A DNA stretch of 40,006 nt from Planctomycetaceae bacterium UBA2671. GTDB lineage: Bacteria > Planctomycetota > Planctomycetia > Planctomycetales > Planctomycetaceae. Positions within the stretch are counted from its first letter, which is position 1; each line of letters opens with the position of its first letter. The DNA lies in assembly GCA_002359185.1 (NCBI GenBank), contig DEML01000053.1:8900-48905 (forward strand). The letters run 5' to 3'. The position numbers were made by a program, and so were the translations under genes. This document shows, piece by piece, positions 9,001 through 15,776 of this stretch. A model generated the notes under the pieces. The model ran no database searches. It was not told the origin of the DNA and worked only from the letters and a program-made list of their open reading frames with translations.

Positions 9001-11176
9001 CTGGAGTGAAGAAATTCCTCTGCGACACTGGCACCTGAACGACCCCGGCGTGATGCCGAATTTGCTGCAAACCGGAGCAGGCTCTCCAACTGGAATTTTG
9101 ATTTACGAAGGCAACCTGCTACCGAAAGTTTTTCACAATGAAGTCATTCATTGTGATGCCGGTCCAAATATTGTGAGAGCCTATCCCGCCACTGTTGATG
9201 GAGCTGGCTATACAGCAGAGATGGTCAACATTCTGGAAGGAACACGCGACAACTGGTTCCGTCCTTCAGATGTCTGTGTCGCTCCCGATGGTTCGCTGTT
9301 TGTTTCAGATTGGTACGATCCCGGCGTCGGTGGTCACCGCATGGCCGATGTCGAACATGGTCGAGTATTTCGACTGGCTCCGCCTGAAAATCAGTACAAA
9401 ATTGCGGTCATTGAATATCAATCAGTCAATGGTGCGATTGAGGCTCTGCAGAGTCCGAATCAGGCGACCAGATATCTCGGCTGGCAAACCTTGCAGACCG
9501 CTGGCCCGAAAGCAGAATCTGCTTTGGCGAAGATGATGGCATCGAATGTTCCCCAATACCGGGCACGAGCGTTGTGGGCACTCGGAAAATTGCCGATTGA
9601 TAAATCGAGTAAACTGAAATATCTCGAACAGGCAATGCAGGATGACAATCCCGATCTGCGGATTACTGCCATTCGACTGATGCGACAACTGCAGGGTGAA
9701 ATTAACAAGCAGGATCTCGTCGATCTGTTAAACATCTTCGATGACTCCCCAGCCGTCCGTCGGGAAATGTTGATCGGTCTGCGAGATACTCATCTCCCCG
9801 AATCAGCTCAATACTGGACCGATCTGGCCACTCAGTACGATGGAAAAGATCGCTGGTATCTTGAAGCACTGGGAATTGCCGCAGAAAAACACTGGAACGA
9901 ATATCTGGCCAACTGGCTCGATCGGGTGGGCAGCAATTGGAACTCCGATGCAGGTCGGGATATTATCTGGCGTTCCCGAGCCGACCAGACTGCTTCGCTC
10001 CTGTTAAAGATCATTGAAGATCCCTCCACCCGCGTTGAAGAATTACCTCGTTATTTCCGCTCTCTCGATTTCTGTCCAACGGTGCCACAGGATGAACTGG
10101 CCAAAGTCGCATTCTCCAAACATGGTGAAGCAGGCCGTACGGATTTGATCGTTTCAGAATCGATTGCTCGATTGAAGAATCTCAATTTCGAGGCTCATCC
10201 GGAATACAAACAAGCGTTAAATGAACTGCTGGCAAGTCAGTCGGAATCGCAATCGTTTCTGACAATTGTCGATCGGTTCAATCTGGAAGAGCAGTATCCG
10301 GAGTTAGTCAATATTGCGACGAAGCATTCCGGAGAACAACTCGGCATTGATGCGGCTCGAATTCTGCTTAATAAGAAGCAAGCCAAACTGCTGCTTGATG
10401 GATTGCGAAATCAGAAACCGCAAGATGCTGCTGCACTGGCGCGAGCACTGGGACAAACCCAGGAGAATTCCGCTTCAGGTCCGCTGCAAACCGTGATGAC
10501 AGATGACGATGTCAACACCTCGGTACGTCGAGCAGCCGCCAGTGCTTTGGGATACACACGAAAAGGAACAGTCGATGTGATGAAATACGCGCAGTCAGGC
10601 AAGGCTCCCGGTTCTCTCAAGCAGGCGATTGCCGCAGTCATGCATGCCTCGACTTATAAAGATGTGAAAGAAGTTGCCAACGAACTATTCCCACTGCCAC
10701 CTTCGAAAGATTCCAAACCGCTTCCACCACTTTCGGAACTGGCCAATCGCAAAGGAGATGTCAAAGCAGGACGAGTGGTTTTCCACACGACGGGCACCTG
10801 TGCGAAGTGTCATCAGGTGAATGGACAGGGCAAAGAAATTGGACCTGATCTTTCTGAAATCGGCAAGAAGCTGAGCAAGCAGGCGATGTTCGAATCGATT
10901 CTGTATCCCTCAGCTGGTGTCAGTCACAACTACGAGACTTACACTGCTGTCACGTTTGACGGAAACATCATCAATGGCTTGCTGATCAGTCAGACCGACG
11001 AAGAAATCTCTCTGAAAAATGCCGATGGCTTCGTCAAAACGATTCCCACTGACGATGTCGACGAACTCGTTAAACAGGACATCTCCCTGATGCCAGCCGA
11101 CCTGCAGAAAGTGATGAGCGAAGAGGAACTCGTCAATGTCGTTGAGTACATGATGACATTGAAGAAGAAGCAGTAA
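6080..11176 (+). CDS. Giant exported fusion: DUF1080 - ThuA - NPCBM-like - PVC dehydrogenase - HEAT - cytochrome c (~1,698 aa)
   Basis: Domains in order, approximate residues: signal peptide 1-36 (likely cleavage after Val-Asn-Ala); 3-keto-disaccharide hydrolase/DUF1080 (40-245, starting FKPIFNGKDLSGW); ThuA-like (250-490); NPCBM-like carbohydrate-binding region (550-695, with FGTHANSVIGF); PVC-type membrane-bound dehydrogenase, beta-propeller-like (717-1106), with Asp-rich DTDGDGKAD and DEDGDDHAD loops; HEAT-like helices (1115-1530); Pirellula/Verrucomicrobium-type haem domain (1560-1698) with Cys-Ala-Lys-Cys-His at 1574-1578. The layout suggests periplasmic oxidation and cleavage of a sugar or glycoside, with electrons passed to the C-terminal haem; the substrate is unknown. 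GTG at 6074 is an alternative start, but ATG 6080 has GAGG five bases upstream. A run of nine A at 7666-7674 lies in the linker after ThuA. Confidence 0.92.
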   Translation: MKIRLSACVLTRSLAILFLLAGFACQQTPTVNAESPAGFKPIFNGKDLSGWSGDESFWKVVDGTIVAESTEEHPCKENTFLKWSAGEVDDFELKLQFRISGSESANSGIQFRSQVEPDGHVVGYQADMDLAGKWLGCLYDEKGRGLLAERGNSVTVSGPKERDKKSFASADELLKAVNLNEWNSYQITARGKELTLAINGKKTAHVIDTDKENREFSGVLALQLHSGPPMKVEFRDIQLKRLPLENKQKIVFIAGSKSHGYFSHEHNAGCLLLADALNKSGLPLETAVYLNGWPTDVTAFDNADTVVCYCDGGGRHFLNNHIEEFDKVMEQGVGLVCLHYGVETVIGKEGDHFIKWMGGYFEPNWSVNPHWTAQFDEFPDHPITQGVQPFEINDEWYYHMRFAEGMKGVTPILTDMPPRETLNRPDGAHSGNPHVRDAVLVRKEPQHVAWAYDRANNGRGFGFTGGHFHKNWQHDDFRKLVLNAICWTAHVEIPETGVPSSTPTVEELEKNQDYEKPANFKLDPVQTTSKKKSEPSGKTVKTPLFSSPLVTANTEGHAVKVDVPITGAEFLYLVVSDGGNGFSCDWADWVEPRLTGPGGELKLTDLNWISAESEWGDVRKNGNAGGGELKVAGQPVAYGFGTHANSVIGFQLPENHKYENFQAFGGLDNGGTDQGGGQTSVRFHVFNGKPDPAFLAANRSAPAAGGGTASHELDDAISQLDVADGLQASVFAGEPFMYNPTNMDIDHRGRVWICEVINYRQFRNTDSAERVEGDQILILEDTDGDGKADKKTSFYQGRDIDSAHGVCVLGNKVIVSAGENVFVLTDEDGDDHADKKEILFTGISGTQHDHGIHAFVFGPDGKLYFNFGNAGKQIKDKNGQPIVDKQGNVVDDSRKPYQEGMIFRCNLDGSEFETLAWNFRNNWEVCVDSFGTMWQSDNDDDGNRGVRINYVMEYGNYGYKDEFTGAGWRDPRTGWSEEIPLRHWHLNDPGVMPNLLQTGAGSPTGILIYEGNLLPKVFHNEVIHCDAGPNIVRAYPATVDGAGYTAEMVNILEGTRDNWFRPSDVCVAPDGSLFVSDWYDPGVGGHRMADVEHGRVFRLAPPENQYKIAVIEYQSVNGAIEALQSPNQATRYLGWQTLQTAGPKAESALAKMMASNVPQYRARALWALGKLPIDKSSKLKYLEQAMQDDNPDLRITAIRLMRQLQGEINKQDLVDLLNIFDDSPAVRREMLIGLRDTHLPESAQYWTDLATQYDGKDRWYLEALGIAAEKHWNEYLANWLDRVGSNWNSDAGRDIIWRSRADQTASLLLKIIEDPSTRVEELPRYFRSLDFCPTVPQDELAKVAFSKHGEAGRTDLIVSESIARLKNLNFEAHPEYKQALNELLASQSESQSFLTIVDRFNLEEQYPELVNIATKHSGEQLGIDAARILLNKKQAKLLLDGLRNQKPQDAAALARALGQTQENSASGPLQTVMTDDDVNTSVRRAAASALGYTRKGTVDVMKYAQSGKAPGSLKQAIAAVMHASTYKDVKEVANELFPLPPSKDSKPLPPLSELANRKGDVKAGRVVFHTTGTCAKCHQVNGQGKEIGPDLSEIGKKLSKQAMFESILYPSAGVSHNYETYTAVTFDGNIINGLLISQTDEEISLKNADGFVKTIPTDDVDELVKQDISLMPADLQKVMSEEELVNVVEYMMTLKKKQ

Positions 11177-11299
11177 GTTATTCGGTTTACTTGTTCCCAA
11201 GGTCCCCCTTGGGACGAGTGCTAGAACTTCTGGGGGCTTCGCTACGCTACGACCCCAGCCACCCGGTCGTTCGAAAATCTCCTTTGGGTACAAGCTCAA
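11177..11299. repeat. Palindromes and inverted repeat copy after the fusion gene
   Basis: An 8-bp hairpin, TCCCAAGG-TCCC-CCTTGGGA, lies at 11195-11214, with a degenerate second arm (CTCCTTTGGGTAC) at 11279-11291. Between them, 11228-11262 is the second copy of the ~35-bp repeat found inverted at 5785-5820. None of these hairpins is followed by a T-run, so none is a clear intrinsic terminator. Confidence 0.75.
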
Positions 11300-11569
11300 T
11301 TAATAAAGGCAAACTCTAATCCGACGTTTCAAATACTCGTCATGACAAAACTCTTTATACCACGGCCAGTGATCTTGCAGAACAATTGCTGGATAATAAC
11401 AGGTCCGGTAAAGCGTTAAGTCTGGAGTTTCTCCAACACTGCAATTCGTTGACTTTGCCAGCATTGAACCGGCTGACCAGATATAGAGTGTAAGAACACT
11501 GATGACGACAATCGCTCCAAGTAACTGAGAGGATTCTAAAAAGCGGGACAGTTTTTCAATTCGATTCAT
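11300..11569 (-). CDS. Hypothetical small membrane protein (89 aa)
   Basis: A single hydrophobic segment at about residues 17-37 follows a short basic N-terminus. The remainder contains four cysteines (about 43, 57, 74 and 87), so disulfides are possible if it lies outside the cytoplasm. An AAAGG stretch lies a few bases upstream of the ATG at 11569, which supports translation. No family is recognised. It lies beyond the fliA terminator on the same strand, so it should have its own promoter in 11570-11697. Small size keeps confidence moderate. Confidence 0.5.
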   Translation of the reverse strand: MNRIEKLSRFLESSQLLGAIVVISVLTLYIWSAGSMLAKSTNCSVGETPDLTLYRTCYYPAIVLQDHWPWYKEFCHDEYLKRRIRVCLY

Positions 11570-11697
11570 GACCTTTGACCTTACAGGGAGATCGGTATCT
11601 GGAAATATTCATCACTACAAACTTAGTTCAGGATTTGCAGTAAGGAATTCTTTTCGCCATGAATATTGGAATTAAAGGATTAATCCTATCAACCACA

Positions 11698-11737
11698 AAA
11701 AAAGAGGAACGATTCCATCAAATCGTTCCTCTTTTTT
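11698..11737 (-). terminator. Strong rho-independent terminator after fliA
   Basis: A long stem of at least 15 bp (AAAGAGGAACGATT paired with AATCGTTCCTCTTT) surrounds a six-base loop CCATCA at 11715-11720. It has A-runs on one side and T-runs on the other, so it reads as a terminator on both strands. It lies 32 bp past the fliA stop and closes the flagellar gene run. No plus-strand gene ends near it. Confidence 0.9.
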
Positions 11738-11768
11738 ATTTCGGTCCCGCTCTGGAAAACTCTCAGAC

Positions 11769-12570
<802 letters not shown>

Positions 12571-12744
12571 GTTGTTGCCTCGCGGCTGCTGAGTCCATTC
12601 AGAGACGGTTGCCCGGATTGGATGATGGAAAACCATCAAGTAACAGTGATAGCAGAAGACCTGTATGCTTTTGGCATTCCTGGTTTCAGCTCTATTTACT
12701 CAGCACTTCTTGCACGGTCCTGGTCGCAGACCGGCCGACAGATC

Positions 12745-13011
12745 TTATTGACCTGTCGAACTGGCGGTTGACTTCGAGCCGGACAATTCGGCTTCACGAA
12801 GTTCAATTGCAGCAGCCAGTTCGCGGGCGGCAAGTTCTTCCATCATGTGGCGACTGATTTCTCCTACGGCAAAACCGATGCCAAAAAAGATCAATCCCAG
12901 AATCGCTGAAGAAGTTATTCCGTCCGTGAAGGTGACCTGCTCGCAGGCACTCCGAATGAGAGTTGCCGCAAACACAAGTGAACCAAGGTGAAACGCAAAT
13001 TGAAGTGCCAT
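12745..13011 (-). CDS. Small two-helix membrane protein in the flagellar operon (88 aa)
   Basis: The protein starts with two hydrophobic segments (about 4-21 and 32-50) and ends in a charged, helical tail with the repeat-like run EELAARELAAAIELREAEL (about 58-76). The ATG at 13011 is chosen over an in-frame TTG at 13074 because the extra 21 residues are Ser-rich and precede the membrane segment. The family is not recognised. Its position between flhG and fliA on the same strand suggests a flagellar or polarity-related role, but that is context only. The 183-bp gap to fliA shows nothing notable. Confidence 0.6.
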   Translation of the reverse strand: MALQFAFHLGSLVFAATLIRSACEQVTFTDGITSSAILGLIFFGIGFAVGEISRHMMEELAARELAAAIELREAELSGSKSTASSTGQ

Positions 13012-13187
13012 AATCCGATTCCGCTGGCATGAGGTTGAGCTGCTCGAAGACTCTGCAGTAATTCCAGAGCTCAAACCGCACTTCTTAAGAATCGGCTATT
13101 CAAGGGGTGAGAATTCAGTCCTTTCCGTGTAAATTCTTTAATCGTTAAACTTTGACAATTGAAAAAAAGTAAAAATAGTTTTGTGGA

Positions 13188-13208
13188 TTTAGTCCGGGAA
13201 GGACTAAA
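13188..13208 (-). terminator. Hairpin downstream of flhG, possible weak terminator
   Basis: TTTAGTCC (13188-13195) and GGACTAAA (13201-13208) form a perfect 8-bp stem with a five-base loop, 66 bp past the flhG stop. On the minus strand the following bases are A/T-rich but lack a tight T-run. It could attenuate transcription into the downstream genes rather than stop it fully. Confidence 0.35.
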
Positions 13209-13273
13209 AGATTGATCAGGAAATGATCGGGAGAGAAAAAAGAGAGGGGTAAGTGAGGGGAATAGTGGTGGGT

Positions 13274-14179
13274 TTAAGCCGCTGCGATTGGTTTGGGAAA
13301 CAGACGTGTCACAAACGGTTGCACAGCTGCAGGAAGGTAAGTGTTGGATTGTGTTGCCATCAGACGCCCTATTTGTGAAATTGCTTCACAGGCAGGAGAT
13401 TGAGCGTCCATCATCATGGCGGGTTTTCTGGTTGCGATGGAACGGCGAATGGTTTCGTCGTCCGGCACACAGCCGAGGATTTGTACGTCGGTCTGCAAAA
13501 ATTGTCGAGACGTCTTTTTCAAATTTGTAATGACCTGCTGAGCATCGCGAACCGCACAGCGATTCAACACGACGCGAACATCAGCCAATTGACTGGAATG
13601 GTAGATTTTCAAAGCTGCATAGGTGTCTGCAAGCGATGTTGTTTCGAGTGTCGAGAGCAACAAAACAGTGTCTGCACTTATTGCAAACTGACGTGTTCCA
13701 TGATGAATTCCGGTGCCGCAATCGAGGATTAAAAAATCAAAATCGTCATCGAGTTCGGCCAGTTGTTGCAGCAGTTGACTTCGATCGCCCTGCGCGGTGT
13801 CTGCCAGTTCTACAAGACCACTCGCACCTGGCAGTATTGAAATACCTGCAGGGCCATCCAACATAATTTCGCTCAGCGATCGCGAACCACTCAACACATG
13901 CGACAGATTCCAGTAGCCGTTGAGTCCACACATTAAATCGAGATTTCCAAGCCCCAGATCGGCATCGAATAGACAGACTCGTTTATTTTGGTTGGCCAAC
14001 GCGATTGCCAGATTGAGTGCGACGACTGATTTCCCCACGCCACCCTTACCGCTGGTCACGGCAATCGTCCGAGCCGAACGATTGCGAGCAACCGCATTTG
14101 ACTCGCGAGGACGCGATCCCTGAGAGCGTTGAATCAACTCTCGGAGTTCAGTGGCCTGATCGTGATAGTTTGTTGTCAT
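13274..14179 (-). CDS. flhG: FlhG / YlxH MinD-like ATPase (301 aa)
   Basis: This MinD/ParA-type ATPase regulates flagellar number together with FlhF. The deviant Walker A, GKGGVGKS, is at residues 44-51 with the signature Lys45. Walker A' and B segments are seen in CLFDADLGLGNLDL and FDFLILDCGTG. The N-terminus carries Asp-Gln-Ala-Thr-Glu-Leu-Arg at 7-13, matching the DQAxxLR activator helix by which FlhG stimulates the FlhF GTPase. This separates it from cell-division MinD. The C-terminal amphipathic membrane-targeting helix expected of MinD is plausible at VQPFVTRLFPKPI (about 286-298). It sits directly after flhF, 161 bp away, with an inverted-repeat element and a hairpin between them. Confidence 0.92.
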   Translation of the reverse strand: MTTNYHDQATELRELIQRSQGSRPRESNAVARNRSARTIAVTSGKGGVGKSVVALNLAIALANQNKRVCLFDADLGLGNLDLMCGLNGYWNLSHVLSGSRSLSEIMLDGPAGISILPGASGLVELADTAQGDRSQLLQQLAELDDDFDFLILDCGTGIHHGTRQFAISADTVLLLSTLETTSLADTYAALKIYHSSQLADVRVVLNRCAVRDAQQVITNLKKTSRQFLQTDVQILGCVPDDETIRRSIATRKPAMMMDAQSPACEAISQIGRLMATQSNTYLPAAVQPFVTRLFPKPIAAA

Positions 14180-14340
14180 GCGACTCTTCCATCCTGGAGA
14201 GATCTTATTTTACATAAGTCGTAGGTCAGGCTGTGCCTGACGGAATTGGACGTCATTAATTAAACCTGTCAGGTACAGCCTAACCTACAGTTAAATTCAG
14301 TCCCCTCTCCCTCTGGGAGAGGAGAAACAATCATTCTCAT
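14180..14340. repeat. flhF-flhG spacer with inverted-repeat pair and hairpin
   Basis: The arm at 14221-14242 contains the same 20 bases seen at 1762-1781. A degenerate second arm (14267-14288, three mismatches in 22) completes an inverted pair. At 14304-14322 is the hairpin CCTCTCCC-TCT-GGGAGAGG, nearly identical to the one in the flhA-flhF spacer at 15732-15752. Confidence 0.8.
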
Positions 14341-15660
14341 TCATGAACTCAAATCTTCCTGCCCAAGGATTAACCTCGTGGCCCGTGTGGGTTGAGCCGG
14401 TTCGATATCCTTGGGCACATTTTGTCCGGTTGTCAGATAACTCAGTGGCAGTCCAAGTTTACTGGTGATATTTAAGATTGCTCCGAGGCTGGGAGCTTCA
14501 TCGAGTTTTGTCAGAATAACCGAGGTAAGTCCGACCGATTTGAATTGTTCGGCTGTTGTTCGTAAATGTCGATAACCGGTGGTGGCACTCAGGACCAGAT
14601 GGACATCATCAACGACGATGTCTCCCAGGACTGCTTTGAGTTCCTGCAGTTTGACTTCATCTCGAGGACTGCGGCCGGCGGTGTCGATGAGAATGAGGTC
14701 CATACCTGCAAATTCTGCAACCGCCTGCTTCATCTCTACTGCAGTAGAGACAACTTTCATGGGCAGATCGATAATCTCTGCGTAAGTTCGTAACTGATCG
14801 ACAGCGGCTATCCGATAGGTGTCGACAGTAATCAGTCCCATACGGACATTATCCCGCAGACGAAAATTGGCCGCCAGTTTGGCGATCGTAGTTGTCTTCC
14901 CGACGCCGGTTGGTCCGACCATCGCGACAATTTTCTGTTGTCCCGGTTTTGCTTCGATTGGTCCGCGACATTGAATGGAGGATTCAATCATCGCGAACAA
15001 TTGTCGTCGAAGACCTTGTGAGTCCGACAATTCATTCACTCCGCAGCGTTGTTTGAGTCGTCCGATCAGTTCCCGAGCAACAGATTCTTCCACCTCGGCA
15101 TCAATCAACTCGGTGAAGAGTGAAAACAGTTCGGGTGGAATATCGGACGACATCCCATTGCGAACCTGAGTGGTCAGCTGTTCGACCATTGCCTGCAGGG
15201 AATCGATACGCTCTTTGAAGAGGGATTCGAGTTTTTGCGATTCAGAAAGTTCGGGTTGCGGGGTTGGGGTTTCGGAGTTCGAAATTGCAGGAGGTGTTTG
15301 TTCAGAGTTGACAGGTTCGTGGGTTGGGATTCGAGGTTCTGCAGCTGAAATTCTGGATTCTTGAATGGGGGGAGCAGCTTTTCGATTGTAGGCTGAGAGA
15401 TCGGGGGGAGGAGTTTCTTCGATTTGTTCTTGATCAGGGGAAGTTGTCGTAACAGCTGTAACTGGTTGAGGTCGCTGGCGTTTTGTCTGTTCGAGCACCG
15501 CGACGATTTCTGTGACAATGCGATCTTTCTGCCACGGAAGTCGTGAGTGAATAGGAACTTGCCGGGTATGCAGAATCAAAGCGTCTGGCCCAAGATCTTC
15601 ACGAACCTGCAACAGTGCCTGTTGCATAGTTTCTGCTCGGTAAGTTCTGAAGTCTGGCAT
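14341..15660 (-). CDS. flhF: FlhF, SRP-type GTPase for flagellar placement (439 aa)
   Basis: The start MPDFRTYRAETMQQAL matches the conserved FlhF N-terminus (basic B domain). A low-complexity Pro/Glu/Gln-rich linker covers about 60-145. The NG domain follows, with G1 GPTGVGKTT (249-257), G2 DTYR (280-283), G3 DTAGR (326-330) and G4 TKLDE (384-388). FlhF is a relative of SRP54/FtsY that directs the flagellar export apparatus to the right membrane site and is switched by FlhG, whose gene is next. The length is normal for the family. The gene follows flhA by 116 bp. Confidence 0.95.
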   Translation of the reverse strand: MPDFRTYRAETMQQALLQVREDLGPDALILHTRQVPIHSRLPWQKDRIVTEIVAVLEQTKRQRPQPVTAVTTTSPDQEQIEETPPPDLSAYNRKAAPPIQESRISAAEPRIPTHEPVNSEQTPPAISNSETPTPQPELSESQKLESLFKERIDSLQAMVEQLTTQVRNGMSSDIPPELFSLFTELIDAEVEESVARELIGRLKQRCGVNELSDSQGLRRQLFAMIESSIQCRGPIEAKPGQQKIVAMVGPTGVGKTTTIAKLAANFRLRDNVRMGLITVDTYRIAAVDQLRTYAEIIDLPMKVVSTAVEMKQAVAEFAGMDLILIDTAGRSPRDEVKLQELKAVLGDIVVDDVHLVLSATTGYRHLRTTAEQFKSVGLTSVILTKLDEAPSLGAILNITSKLGLPLSYLTTGQNVPKDIEPAQPTRATRLILGQEDLSS

Positions 15661-15731
15661 GGTTATTCCTGAGATGTTTCTGAATTGCTATGGGTTGGGT
15701 TATTGAATTGTAACTCAACTCTGTTCTTGTC

Positions 15732-15752
15732 CCCTCTCCCACTGGGAGAGGG
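15732..15752. repeat. Palindrome in the flhA-flhF spacer
   Basis: CCCTCTCCC-ACT-GGGAGAGGG is a perfect 9-bp stem with a three-base loop. It is nearly identical to the hairpin at 14304-14322 in the next spacer, in the same orientation. No T-run follows, so it is more likely a scattered palindromic unit or an RNA-processing structure than a terminator. Confidence 0.8.
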
Positions 15753-15776
15753 TAAGGGTATTCGAGGTTGATTAGT

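Noticed and set aside
7859..9070. Long open frame (403 codons) on the minus strand inside the fusion gene
   Set aside because: It is antisense to the well-supported NPCBM-like and dehydrogenase domains, has no recognisable motif and reflects codon bias of the real gene.
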